From positions 1 to 40,076 of the forward strand of contig DBBX01000002.1 of NCBI GenBank assembly GCA_002292815.1: a stretch of 40,076 bases of DNA. The letters are read 5' to 3'. The notes below the pieces were generated by a model. It saw only the letters and a program-made list of their open reading frames with translations. It was not told where the DNA came from and did no database searches. This stretch comes from Thiotrichaceae bacterium UBA973. GTDB lineage: Bacteria > Pseudomonadota > Gammaproteobacteria > Eutrophobiales > Eutrophobiaceae. Each line of letters starts with the position of its first letter. The stretch's first letter is position 1. The position numbers were made by a program, and so were the translations under genes. Of the stretch, positions 7,192-16,885 are shown piece by piece.

Positions 7192-9495
7192 ATGTTTGAT
7201 CATTCAGAAACCTTAAAAAATTCATTACTCAGCGCCTTAAAAGATAAAGACTCCGTTTATCAACCGAGAACGCGATATCTTGATGATAATCAACAACCCA
7301 TTCATATCAATCGACTGATACTCGAAGATTCGCCCTACCTCTTACAACACGCGCATAACCCTGTTGACTGGTTTCCCTGGGGTGATGAGGCATTTGTAAA
7401 AGCCAAAGCCGAAAACAAACCGGTATTTTTATCAATCGGCTATTCAACCTGTCATTGGTGTCATGTCATGGAAGAAGAAAGTTTTGATAATGAAGAAGTC
7501 GCAAAACACATGAATGAACTTTTTATCTGTATCAAAGTTGATCGAGAATGTCATCCCGATGTGGATACCTACTACATGACCGCGGTAATGATGATGCAGG
7601 GGCATGGCGGCTGGCCTATGAGTAGTTTCTTAACGCCTGAAAGAAAGCCTTTTTTTGGTGGCACTTACTATCAACCGACTCAATTTATCGCCTTAATGAA
7701 TCGTGTCGATGAGCTTTGGAATAAACAATCTGCCGAAATTCTGGAACAGGCCGACTCAATAACTGCACGAGTCGCAGGCGCAATGCAAACTAAGCAGTCA
7801 CTTAATGAGATTGGCACTAATGTCATAGATATCACCGCGCAGTCGATAATGAATCACCATGATGAATTCAATGGCGGTTTCGGCCAAGCACCTAAATTCC
7901 CGAATGAACCCTACCTTTATTTCTTGCTTGAATACGCCATCTTGTCGGGCAAAGAAGATGATTTGAATGCCGTAATCAAAACGCTACACATCCAAAGTTG
8001 TGGTGGCATATATGATCAAATCGCCGGGGGCTTTCATCGATATGCAACGGATCAAAACTGGTTGATTCCACACTTCGAAAAGATGCTCTACAACCAGGCA
8101 AACCTCTCTTATGTCTTTGCCCAAGCCTACACCTTAACAGCTACGAAGGATTTCAAACGCGTTGCCTGTGAAACATTGGATTATGTTAGTCATGAGATGA
8201 CAAATAAAGATGGTAGCTTTTATTCCGCTACTGATGCTGATAGTGAAGGTGAAGAAGGCCTGTTCTTTATTTGGGACAAAGAAAAGATTGAAGTATTACT
8301 AAAAGAAGATGCTGAAGAATTCATCAAGCTGTATCAAGTGACGGCAACCGGTAATTTTGAAGGGAAGAATATTCTTAATTTAAACCAACCTTTAGAAGAC
8401 TATGCCAATGAAAACAATATCGACTATAACGAACTAGTCGATCGACTAGCAACGAGCAAAAAAACCTTATGGGAAGCAAGAGAGAAACGTATTCCACCAC
8501 TGCGCGATAACAAGGTTATCACTGCCTGGAACGCGATGATGATTAAATCATTTGCCTATGTCGGCCAACAATTAAATAGAAAAGACTATATTGAAATCGC
8601 GATCAGAGCTGCTAACGCTGTTTTAGAGAAAAACAAAACTAAAGACGGTCAACTAAGCCGCTCCAGTCTGGCAGGTCACGCATCTATTCCTGCCCTACAG
8701 GAAGATTATGCCTATTTGGCAGAAGCTTTATTACAGCTCTACGATGCTACTCAAGACAGACAATGGCTAGGTCATGCGGCAACATTAACTAACCGCATGA
8801 TCGAGTCTTTCTGGGATAAAGAAAATGGTGGTTTCTTCATGGGCAATCAAAGCAAAGACAACTTATTACCTGCATCACCAAAAGAGATCAATGACAATGC
8901 TACCTCTTCCGGTAACTCGGTTGCGTTAAGAACATTACAACGACTAGCAAGGCGCACTGGGGAGAAACGATATCAATCCACAGCCCAACAATTAATCATG
9001 GCCTATTCGCATGACATCACGCAACGTCCTTATATCTGTAGTTATTTGATGTGCGGCATGTTGGAGATGTTTGTCGGCGAACAATCTCATCAACAATGGT
9101 GTGCCGATGGCAATATCCTCATTTCAGCTAGTTGCTATAAAGTTAAAGCTAACTATAAATTGCTACTAACCATTACCATTGCTGAAGAATGGCATCTCAA
9201 TCAAATAAAAGATGACTTTAATCTTGCCGTCCCGGTATCTGTTCAAGCAATTCAAGGATGGTCAATCGATCATATTCTTTATCCCGCGTTCATAACTAAA
9301 ACACTTGGCTTTCAGACAGAACCCGTAGATGTTTTTGAAGGGACGATCCAGATTACTGCAGATTTATCGAATGAAAATAAACAACTTACCTTCCCTAAAA
9401 ACTTATTAAAGTTAAAGTTGGGACTACAGGCCTGCGATGAGAAGAAGTGTCTGGTAGCGGAAAGCGTGAACTGTATTCTACCTATACTCGACTAA
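7192..9495 (+). CDS. DUF255/YyaL thioredoxin-fold protein with DsbD-N-like C-terminus
   Basis: Large protein (767 residues). Residues about 40-200 form the DUF255 thioredoxin-like domain: YLLQHAHNPVDWFPW, then CHWC (Cys87, Cys90) and GHGGWPMSSFLTP. The middle (about 215-620) is the (alpha/alpha)6-barrel region seen in YyaL/SPATA20 proteins (APKFPNEPYL, GGIYDQIAGGFHRY, HFEKMLYNQ, DADSEGEEG). The last ~110 residues are extra: GWSIDH, VDVFEGTIQI and the end CDEKKC (Cys748, Cys753) resemble the N-terminal periplasmic domain of DsbD. No signal peptide is visible, so it is probably cytoplasmic. Exact function is unknown; a thiol-redox or carbohydrate-related role is inference. Confidence 0.88.
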   Translation: MFDHSETLKNSLLSALKDKDSVYQPRTRYLDDNQQPIHINRLILEDSPYLLQHAHNPVDWFPWGDEAFVKAKAENKPVFLSIGYSTCHWCHVMEEESFDNEEVAKHMNELFICIKVDRECHPDVDTYYMTAVMMMQGHGGWPMSSFLTPERKPFFGGTYYQPTQFIALMNRVDELWNKQSAEILEQADSITARVAGAMQTKQSLNEIGTNVIDITAQSIMNHHDEFNGGFGQAPKFPNEPYLYFLLEYAILSGKEDDLNAVIKTLHIQSCGGIYDQIAGGFHRYATDQNWLIPHFEKMLYNQANLSYVFAQAYTLTATKDFKRVACETLDYVSHEMTNKDGSFYSATDADSEGEEGLFFIWDKEKIEVLLKEDAEEFIKLYQVTATGNFEGKNILNLNQPLEDYANENNIDYNELVDRLATSKKTLWEAREKRIPPLRDNKVITAWNAMMIKSFAYVGQQLNRKDYIEIAIRAANAVLEKNKTKDGQLSRSSLAGHASIPALQEDYAYLAEALLQLYDATQDRQWLGHAATLTNRMIESFWDKENGGFFMGNQSKDNLLPASPKEINDNATSSGNSVALRTLQRLARRTGEKRYQSTAQQLIMAYSHDITQRPYICSYLMCGMLEMFVGEQSHQQWCADGNILISASCYKVKANYKLLLTITIAEEWHLNQIKDDFNLAVPVSVQAIQGWSIDHILYPAFITKTLGFQTEPVDVFEGTIQITADLSNENKQLTFPKNLLKLKLGLQACDEKKCLVAESVNCILPILD

Positions 9496-9507
9496 GGATA
9501 AGTTAGC

Positions 9508-10296
9508 TTAAGCCGGCATCATCTCCATCAATCTATTTAATCTTTGTGGTAAATCTCTTAAATCAAGACCTGTTTGATCGAAACATTTATTGGCACGAGC
9601 ATCCAACTCTATTGTTTCGGGTAATCTGAAATTAGAGGCAAAGAGTATTGCGTTGAAATGATTGGGTACTTCTAGCAGAGAAATATTATCAAAATAATTT
9701 TTCATCGGTAATAAGATATCAAGCACATCATCTTCAGATTCTGGTAGAAGATTTATCGCTAATACACCTTTATCATCAAGACAGTTAACCAGGTTTTTAT
9801 AAAAACCATCATCGTATAAACAGGCAGGGTGTTCTTCATCATTAAAGATGTCACACAAAATAATGTCGTAAACTTTTTTCTCATTGGTAAAGAATTCTTC
9901 TGCAGAGATATTAACAATTTGACACCCCTCGCCTATAAAGAAAAACTCTTTGGCTAATTGAATTACTGATGTAGATGTCTCAAGTGACGTTATCGCTACG
10001 TCAGATAGCTTATCGATACAAAATCTTTCTATTGATCCGCAACCAAAACCCAAATTTAATAATTGCTTAGGTTCGGAATAAAATAACAGGGTTGCCAGTA
10101 AGGCCTGTATGTTGGGCAATAAAATTTGGCTGGGTAAATTCACATCCATCAAACCCTGAATTGAATCACCGCCAATCTGCAGCCAACGGTAGTTATCAAA
10201 CTCACGAATCTCAATTAATTGATCATTAACGAATTCAGATCGCAGAACCTGGCTTTGTTCTGGTGCTAAATCATATATTTTTTCGAGTAGTGTCAT
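9508..10296 (-). CDS. Spermidine synthase-like SAM-dependent methyltransferase-fold protein
   Basis: Class I Rossmann protein resembling polyamine synthases. Motif I is LLNLGFGCGSIERF (about residues 80-93 from the chosen start), followed by an acidic residue in SLETS, and DIILCDIF matches the DLI..D.F segment of spermidine synthase homologues. The frame extends to an ATG at 10326, but the second ATG (10294-10296, MTLLEKIYDL) is preferred: GGAAACG precedes it and the extra ten residues (FISLCWKRN) look untranslated. Polyamine synthase activity is not assured, since this group includes many uncharacterised members. It is divergent from rapA with about 100 bases between. Confidence 0.75.
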   Translation of the reverse strand: MTLLEKIYDLAPEQSQVLRSEFVNDQLIEIREFDNYRWLQIGGDSIQGLMDVNLPSQILLPNIQALLATLLFYSEPKQLLNLGFGCGSIERFCIDKLSDVAITSLETSTSVIQLAKEFFFIGEGCQIVNISAEEFFTNEKKVYDIILCDIFNDEEHPACLYDDGFYKNLVNCLDDKGVLAINLLPESEDDVLDILLPMKNYFDNISLLEVPNHFNAILFASNFRLPETIELDARANKCFDQTGLDLRDLPQRLNRLMEMMPA

Positions 10297-10402
10297 ATTT
10301 CGTTTCCAGCACAATGATATAAACACGCATTATATTACCCAAATGCAACGACGCCTGATAATATTCGCCCCCATTTGGATAAATAAAATATAGGTAGTAA
10401 AT

Positions 10403-13216
10403 GTGTCAGAATTTGTAATCGGTCAACGCTGGGTCAGCCATACTGAGACAGAGCTTGGCTTAGGAATAATTGTTGGTATTGAAGGTCGTCACATTACTAT
10501 TAGCTTTCCTGCTGTCGGCGAGGAGCGACTCTATGCCGTGCAGACTGCACCGCTTACTCGCATCGAGCATAAACCGGGCGAAACTATCCATACGCAAGAT
10601 GAGCGCATCTTTCAGGTACTCAAAACAGAACCGCATCAAGGTCGACTGATTTATCACGCCAGAGATGCCGAAGGCGAACAACATGAGATAGATGAGCTTG
10701 ATTTAAACAGCTTTGTCGAACTGACCTCTCCAAAACAACGCCTAACCAGCGGTCAGCTCGATAATCTTAAGGCCTTCCAACTACGTTGTGAGACATTATT
10801 GCTGTTAAACCGGCTTCAGCAATCACCCGTCAAAGGTCTGCTAGGTTCACGCACAAACCTGTTACCGCATCAAACCTATATCGCACACGAAGTCGCTAAA
10901 CGTTTCGCACCACGTGTGTTACTGGCCGATGAAGTTGGCCTCGGCAAGACCATAGAAGCCGGGATGATCCTGCATTATCAACTCCATACTGGTCTGGCAA
11001 ACCGCGTCTTAATCGTCGTGCCTAATACCCTGACACATCAATGGTTAGTCGAAATGCTACGTCGGTTTAACCTGCGTTTTGCCTTGTTTAATGCCGACCG
11101 ATTACTCGCTTTGCGTGAAGAAGAAGGTAATCCATTCGAAAGTGAACAATTAATTATTTGTAGTCTTGATAATCTAACGAGCGATCCAGGCCTGTTCAAA
11201 GATGCACTGAGCGCAGACTGGGACATGGTCGTCGTCGATGAAGCACACCACTTACATTGGGATGAAGGTGATGAGGGTCACGATTATCGATGTATAGAAG
11301 CATTGGCCGAAAAATGCCGTGGCTTATTATTGCTTACCGCGACACCGGAACAAGTCGGTGCGGCAAGTCATTTTGCACGTCTACGCCTACTCGACCCCGC
11401 ACGTTTTCATGACCTTGATAGCTTCATGCAGGAAGAACAGGGTTATCAACAACTGAGTGACACCGTAAAGGTCTTGCTAGATCAGCAAGACGAACCTCTG
11501 AGTGATGACATACTGGGTTTATTAAAAGAATATCTAGAGGATGAAGCACCAAACGAAAACAATCCTGATATCGCACAACGTGAGAAAATGGTCAGCAAAC
11601 TCCTCGACCGTCATGGCACCGGACGTGTGTTCTTACGCAATACACGCGAGGCGATAAAAGGTTTTCCAGAAAGAAAGTTGCATGCCATTCCGCTAGCCTA
11701 TCCTGAGATCTACTCAACACTGTCAGGAAAACAAACTCTGTTTCCTGAAATAGAAATCGAAAGCGAAGACTGGCTAAAACAAGACCCACGCGTTCAACAC
11801 TTAATCACATTGTTAACAAAGTTAAAGTCTGAAAAGGTATTGGTCATCTGCGCCAATGCAAAGACCGCAACAAGTCTGGAAAAATACTTACAACTTAAAA
11901 TGGGTATCCGCTGTGCAGCATTTTACGAAGGGCTCAGTATTATTGAACGCGATCGAGCGGCGGCCTACTTCGCCGATACCGAGGGTGGTGCACAGATCCT
12001 GGTCTGTTCCGAAATAGGCAGTGAAGGCCGTAACTTCCAGTTTGCCCATCACCTCGTGTTGTTCGATCTACCTCTGAATCCAGATCTATTAGAACAACGT
12101 ATTGGCCGGCTGGATCGTATAGGTCAAACTGAAACCATCAATATCCACGTACCTTATATTGAGCATTCAGCACAAGAGGTTCTCTTTAGCTGGTACAACA
12201 ACGGTCTCAATATCTTTATCGAAAGTTGTGCCGCGGCCTATTCTATCTATGAAAAATTTGAGGAACCACTCAACGCAGCCTTAGATAAACCCGACACCGA
12301 TATCACGACATTAATAGACGAGACCAAAACGCACACCGATAGCGTAAAGCTAGCCATGCATGATGGTAGAGATAGACTGGTTGAATTAAATTCCTGTCGC
12401 AAAGATATCGCTAAAGAAATCATTGAATCTATTAGTGAAGAAGAGAACCCAAAAGTTTTGATGGACTATATGGAAAACATGTTCGATGCCTATGGCGTTG
12501 ACCATGAAGAACATTCAGAAAAAACCTGGATACTTCATCCTAGCGACCACATGCGCACCGGTTACTTCCCGGGACTCAGCGACGAAAGCATTACCATCAC
12601 CTTCGACCGTAACAAGGCACTTAGCCGCGAAGACTTATCCTTCGTCAGCTGGGAACACCCCATGGTCGCCGAAGCTATAGAGATGGTATTAACCAGTGAA
12701 ATCGGTAATACCTATATCACCAGTATAGAAATGGAAGGCATAGAATCCGGCACTATCATGCTAGAAACCTTCTCCAGCATCAGCGCCATCGCACCAAAAC
12801 AACTACAAGTCGATCGCTACCTGCCGATAACACCACTACGCACCTTGATCAGTAAGGACAGAAAAAACTACGCAAAACTATTGCCCCACGACAAACTTAA
12901 CACGCTCTGTCAGAAGATCGAACGCCAAACCGCACACGCAATCATCAAACAGATCAAACCAGAAATAGAAATCATGATCGACTTCGCCATGAAATTTACC
13001 GAAGCAAAACTACCAGAAGTTAGAAAAGAAGCACAGCAACGCGTTGATACATTACTTGGTTCAGAAATAGAACGTTTGAAGCAACTACAAAAGAAAAACA
13101 AAACGATCAGACAAGAAGAAATAGAATTCATGGAAGAACAACTTCACGCCTGCACCGAAGTCATCAGTAATGCGAAGTATGAACTACAGGCAGTTAGATT
13201 GGTGATTGCGCAATAA
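10403..13216 (+). CDS. rapA: RNA polymerase-associated ATPase RapA (SWI2/SNF2 family)
   Basis: RapA (HepA) releases stalled RNA polymerase after transcription so that it can be recycled. The N-terminal Tudor-like part begins FVIGQRWVSHTETELGLG. Walker A is ADEVGLGKTIEAG (about 174-187), the DEAH box is VVDEAHHLHW (about 274-283), and helicase motifs V-VI are EIGSEGRNFQ and LEQRIGRLDRIGQ (about 540-575). The start is GTG at 10403 with AGGT upstream; the ATG two bases earlier is out of frame and stops after five codons. Length of 937 is slightly under the E. coli protein (968). The C-terminal part ends in a charged coiled-coil-like helix (EIERLKQLQKKNK). Confidence 0.97.
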   Translation: MSEFVIGQRWVSHTETELGLGIIVGIEGRHITISFPAVGEERLYAVQTAPLTRIEHKPGETIHTQDERIFQVLKTEPHQGRLIYHARDAEGEQHEIDELDLNSFVELTSPKQRLTSGQLDNLKAFQLRCETLLLLNRLQQSPVKGLLGSRTNLLPHQTYIAHEVAKRFAPRVLLADEVGLGKTIEAGMILHYQLHTGLANRVLIVVPNTLTHQWLVEMLRRFNLRFALFNADRLLALREEEGNPFESEQLIICSLDNLTSDPGLFKDALSADWDMVVVDEAHHLHWDEGDEGHDYRCIEALAEKCRGLLLLTATPEQVGAASHFARLRLLDPARFHDLDSFMQEEQGYQQLSDTVKVLLDQQDEPLSDDILGLLKEYLEDEAPNENNPDIAQREKMVSKLLDRHGTGRVFLRNTREAIKGFPERKLHAIPLAYPEIYSTLSGKQTLFPEIEIESEDWLKQDPRVQHLITLLTKLKSEKVLVICANAKTATSLEKYLQLKMGIRCAAFYEGLSIIERDRAAAYFADTEGGAQILVCSEIGSEGRNFQFAHHLVLFDLPLNPDLLEQRIGRLDRIGQTETINIHVPYIEHSAQEVLFSWYNNGLNIFIESCAAAYSIYEKFEEPLNAALDKPDTDITTLIDETKTHTDSVKLAMHDGRDRLVELNSCRKDIAKEIIESISEEENPKVLMDYMENMFDAYGVDHEEHSEKTWILHPSDHMRTGYFPGLSDESITITFDRNKALSREDLSFVSWEHPMVAEAIEMVLTSEIGNTYITSIEMEGIESGTIMLETFSSISAIAPKQLQVDRYLPITPLRTLISKDRKNYAKLLPHDKLNTLCQKIERQTAHAIIKQIKPEIEIMIDFAMKFTEAKLPEVRKEAQQRVDTLLGSEIERLKQLQKKNKTIRQEEIEFMEEQLHACTEVISNAKYELQAVRLVIAQ

Positions 13217-13311
13217 ATTATAGATTTGATTTCTTTTTAACTTTTCTTTTCACCTAGATTCAACATCCCTTTAAACCCATTGATACAACACTAAAAACGA
13301 CTACTAAACCT

Positions 13312-15663
13312 ATGCCCGCTATTCCCGAGATTATTGCCCAAGAACTCAATGTCAAACTATCGCAGGTCGATGCTGCGCTGGCCTTGCTCGATGGAGGTGC
13401 CACCGTACCGTTCATATCGCGTTACCGTAAGGAAGCAACCGGCGGACTCGATGATAGCCAGCTGCGTGTGCTCAACGAGCGACTAGGCTATTTACGTGAA
13501 CTTGGTGAGCGGCGTAAAAGCGTGCTCGCGAGCATCGAAGAGCAGGGCAAGCTTACATCCGACTTACGAACGGCCATAGAGCAGGCGGAGACCAAGACCC
13601 GACTCGAAGACTTATATCTGCCCTATAAGAAAAAGCGCCGCACAAAAGGTCAGATCGCGATCGAAGCAGGCCTTGAGCCACTTGCTGATGCAATCATGCA
13701 TGACTTCAATCTCGAGCCGGAAATCCTCGCCAATGAATACATAAGCGATGAGATTACCGATAGCGAGGCGGCCCTTGATGGTGCCAAATTTATCCTCATG
13801 GAGCGTTTTGCCGAGCATGCCGACCTGCTCGCGCGCCTGCGTGCTTTGATTGCCGACAAGGGCATGTTGATGAGTAGCGTCAGCAAAAATATGGAAGAAC
13901 AGGGTGAGAAATTCCGTGATTATTTTGATTACCGTGAAGCCATTACCAAAGTGCCTCCACATCGGGCATTGGCCTTGTTCCGGGGGCGTAAAGAAGGTGT
14001 GTTGTCATTAAAGCTCGATATTCCAGACCTCGAATTCACCGACGCCCACCCTTGCGAGCTTGCGATCGCAGAAACCTTCGGCACGCCTTATTGCCCAAAT
14101 GCTGAAATCGACGAAAAACCCGCAGCAAGCAAATGGCTCACCGAGGTGGTGCGCTGGACCTGGCGTGTGAAATTGTTAATGCAAGTCGAAAATGATTTAC
14201 TCGGTAGCCTACGCGAAAAAGCCGAAACCGAGGCGATTAAGGTATTCGCCGATAACTTGAAAGATGTATTACTGGCATCGCCCGCAGGTCAACATGCGAC
14301 CATCGGTCTCGACCCGGGATTACGTACCGGTGTCAAGGTCGCCGTCGTCGACAGTACCGGACAATACGTCGATAACACGACGATATATCCGCATGCGCCA
14401 AAAAATAAATGGGACGAATCTATCGCGACGCTTGCGACGCTCGCTAAAAAATATAATACAGAGCTGATTGCTATCGGTAACGGTACGGCATCACGCGAAA
14501 CTGAAAAACTTGCTGCCGAGCTTATTCAAAAACACCCGGAATTAAAAATCACCAAGGTCGTGGTAAGTGAAGCAGGCGCTTCAGTTTATTCGGCCTCGGA
14601 GTTTGCCGCGAATGAATTTCCAGAACTCGATGTCACTGTGCGCGGTGCGATTTCGATTGCGCGCCGCTTGCAAGACCCACTTGCCGAACTGGTCAAGATC
14701 GACCCGCAATCGATAGGTGTCGGTCAGTACCAACACGATGTTAGCGAATTTAAACTCGCCAAACAGCTCGATACGGTAGTCGAAGACTGCGTGAATGCAG
14801 TCGGCGTCGAGGTCAACACCGCATCGGCAGCGTTACTCAACCGCGTGTCTGGTCTGAGCGAGACACAGGCGAGTAATATTGTCGACTGGCGCAACGCTAA
14901 CGGTCGTATATGCAGTCGTGAACAATTAAAAAAAATACCGCGCTTAGGTGCGAAAACTTTTGAGCAGGCAGCTGGATTTCTACGTATTCAAAATGGTGCT
15001 GTAGCGCTTGACGCATCCGCAGTCCATCCCGAATCCTACTCGCTGGTGCAAGATATCGCCAAGCAAAGTCGCTGTGAGGTTGCCGACTTATTGGGCAACA
15101 AATCACTGCTGGCCAAACTCGATGCCAAAGACTACGTCAGTGATGAAGTTGGTCTGCCCACGGTACAGGATATTATTAACGAACTGGATAAACCTGGTCG
15201 TGATCCGCGTCCCGAATTCAAGGTAGTTCGTTTTAAGGAAGGCGTCGAAAAATTATCTGACCTAGTTGCGGATATGGTACTAGAAGGTACTGTCACCAAT
15301 GTCACTAACTTCGGCGCTTTTGTCGACGTTGGCGTACATCAGGATGGGCTCGTGCATATCTCAATGCTGGCAAACAAATTTGTCAAAGACCCACGCGAAG
15401 TAGTAAAGACCGGTGACATCATCAAGGTCAAGGTGATGTCGATCGACGTCAAACGCAAACGCATCGCACTCAGTATGCGTCTGGACGATTCGACCAGAGA
15501 ACATGACAACAATGTCGGGCAAAAGCCATTGGTAGAAAAGTCAATTCAAGATAAATCGCGTAACAGGCAACAACGCCCACAGGCAGGTCAGGCATCGAAA
15601 ACAAAACATCAGCCCGAGAGCGCTTTTGCCGCAGCCTTTGCACAGGCCAGGAAACAAAGTTAA
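13312..15663 (+). CDS. tex: Transcription accessory protein Tex (S1 RNA-binding)
   Basis: Tex is a nucleic-acid-binding protein linked to transcription and RNA turnover. Domains in order: N-terminal helical Tex region with VPFISRYRKEATGGLDD (about 34-50); YqgF/RNase-H-like domain beginning TIGLDPGLRTGVKVAVVD (about 330-347); helix-hairpin-helix region (GRICSREQLKKIPRLGAKTF, near 520-540); S1 domain VLEGTVTNVTNFGAFVDVG (about 655-725, ending ALSMRLDD); and a basic, Gln-rich tail. Length of 783 residues is typical. No Shine-Dalgarno is clear before the ATG. By eye the gene is richer in G and C than its neighbours. Confidence 0.97.
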   Translation: MPAIPEIIAQELNVKLSQVDAALALLDGGATVPFISRYRKEATGGLDDSQLRVLNERLGYLRELGERRKSVLASIEEQGKLTSDLRTAIEQAETKTRLEDLYLPYKKKRRTKGQIAIEAGLEPLADAIMHDFNLEPEILANEYISDEITDSEAALDGAKFILMERFAEHADLLARLRALIADKGMLMSSVSKNMEEQGEKFRDYFDYREAITKVPPHRALALFRGRKEGVLSLKLDIPDLEFTDAHPCELAIAETFGTPYCPNAEIDEKPAASKWLTEVVRWTWRVKLLMQVENDLLGSLREKAETEAIKVFADNLKDVLLASPAGQHATIGLDPGLRTGVKVAVVDSTGQYVDNTTIYPHAPKNKWDESIATLATLAKKYNTELIAIGNGTASRETEKLAAELIQKHPELKITKVVVSEAGASVYSASEFAANEFPELDVTVRGAISIARRLQDPLAELVKIDPQSIGVGQYQHDVSEFKLAKQLDTVVEDCVNAVGVEVNTASAALLNRVSGLSETQASNIVDWRNANGRICSREQLKKIPRLGAKTFEQAAGFLRIQNGAVALDASAVHPESYSLVQDIAKQSRCEVADLLGNKSLLAKLDAKDYVSDEVGLPTVQDIINELDKPGRDPRPEFKVVRFKEGVEKLSDLVADMVLEGTVTNVTNFGAFVDVGVHQDGLVHISMLANKFVKDPREVVKTGDIIKVKVMSIDVKRKRIALSMRLDDSTREHDNNVGQKPLVEKSIQDKSRNRQQRPQAGQASKTKHQPESAFAAAFAQARKQS

Positions 15664-15803
15664 GACTTAACAAATATCCGTCTACCACTGTATATTACTT
15701 TCATGGCGATAAATTAATTTGAATCTGAATCCTCGAACCCGGGGGACACAACAATGTATACTAATCAGAAATTTAATATATACAAACACCCTCCGAGGCA
15801 ATC

Positions 15804-16259
15804 ATGAAAAACTTTATCATCATAATATTATCGTTAGTTTTATTCACACCTCTTGCTTACGCAGACAAAAAACATGGCGGAAAAACAATCGAAGTTAAAA
15901 TTAGCCTTGGTACAGAAGATAACCAGATGCTATTTATCCCGGATACACTCACATTCGAACGCGGAAAATATTACAAACTGGTCCTAAACAACCCCAGCCC
16001 AGATGAACACTACTTTAACTCAGACGCCTTCTCCACACACATCTTTACCCGCAAAGTCGAAGTCATGGATAAAACAGGGAAAACCGTCGCAGAAATCCAC
16101 GGCGCAACGAATGGCATAGAATTAAAGCCCGGCGCAACAGTAGAATGGTTCTTCTTACCAATGACAAAAGGAAAAAATCTAAAACTCTACTGCCAGAAAA
16201 AAGGCCACGCAGAGAAAGGAATGGTAGGAACAATCAATATTGTTGGTGATTTGAAATAA
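15804..16259 (+). CDS. Periplasmic cupredoxin-like copper protein
   Basis: Small secreted blue-copper-type protein. The signal peptide is residues 1-20 (LVLFTPLAYA-DKK). The mature protein is a single cupredoxin domain with a plausible type-1 copper site: His69 (PDEHYF), Cys130, His135 and Met140, the last three in LYCQKKGHAEKGM, as in plastocyanin/azurin-type sites with an extended loop. GAGG five bases before the ATG is a good ribosome binding site. It sits alone after tex, upstream of an inverted-repeat element. The electron partner is unknown; the bc1 operon next door is on the other strand, so a respiratory link is only suggestive. Confidence 0.85.
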   Translation: MKNFIIIILSLVLFTPLAYADKKHGGKTIEVKISLGTEDNQMLFIPDTLTFERGKYYKLVLNNPSPDEHYFNSDAFSTHIFTRKVEVMDKTGKTVAEIHGATNGIELKPGATVEWFFLPMTKGKNLKLYCQKKGHAEKGMVGTINIVGDLK

Positions 16260-16298
16260 AATAAATCAATCAGTAGTGATCGCACTATTTATATAGGT

Positions 16299-16405
16299 TT
16301 AATGTCTGCTTTGGATCGTTCTTATTGTAACTCTGCATTCGGGCAGCACAGATCATTAGACAGTTGTTTAAAAACTTCTGTTTACAGTAGATTAGCAGAC
16401 ATTAA
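16299..16405. repeat. 107-bp element bounded by 12-base perfect inverted repeats
   Basis: TTAATGTCTGCT (16299-16310) is the exact reverse complement of AGCAGACATTAA (16394-16405). The 83 bases between hold no reading frame of note and begin TTGGATCGTT. The layout (perfect terminal inverted repeats, short non-coding centre, between convergent genes) is that of a miniature mobile or extragenic palindromic element. The word TGTCYGCTTTGG recalls widespread gammaproteobacterial intergenic repeats, but I cannot check that. It may also terminate transcription from the cupredoxin gene and sspB, which converge on it. Confidence 0.55.
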
Positions 16406-16434
16406 CGCCTTGCATGAGGGGTTGCAGGGAAAGG

Positions 16435-16857
16435 TTATTTAATAACCTTTAAATGTGATCGATCCTTCTTTTTCTTCTCTTCTTTCTTCTCAATCAGCTT
16501 CTCTGGTTCAGCATGAGAAACTGAATCATCGCCCTCTGCTACGTCCTGATCCTCTTCCGGAAAGATCATCCCTCTTCCATTTTCCTTGGCATAGATCGCC
16601 TGCACTGATTCATGGGGAAAATAAACATTCATACTTTTTCCGGAGAAGCGCGCCTTAAAGTTGACGTAATCATTACTAAGGTCAAGATCGCGCACTGCAC
16701 TCGGTGAGATGTTCAAAACGATCTTGCCGTCTTCGACAAATTCATGCGGGATATTCATATCCTCAGTCGTTGCATCAACTAATAGATACGGTGTCAGATG
16801 GTTATCGCATATCCAGTCATAGAGAGCGCGTAGCAGATACGGTCGATTTGAAGTCAT
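16435..16857 (-). CDS. sspB: ClpXP specificity-enhancing factor SspB
   Basis: SspB is the adaptor that delivers ssrA-tagged proteins to the ClpXP protease. The folded substrate-binding domain spans about residues 1-110 (RPYLLRALYDWICDN ... LTPYLLVDA ... ARFSGKSMNVYFP ... IYAKENGRGM). A flexible acidic and then Lys-rich linker follows, ending in the ClpX-binding tail SHLKVIK, comparable to the LRVVK tail of E. coli. It lies 28 bases downstream of sspA in the classic sspAB pair. Confidence 0.96.
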   Translation of the reverse strand: MTSNRPYLLRALYDWICDNHLTPYLLVDATTEDMNIPHEFVEDGKIVLNISPSAVRDLDLSNDYVNFKARFSGKSMNVYFPHESVQAIYAKENGRGMIFPEEDQDVAEGDDSVSHAEPEKLIEKKEEKKKKDRSHLKVIK

Positions 16858-16885
16858 AACAAGTTCACCCGCAAACTGACAGATA

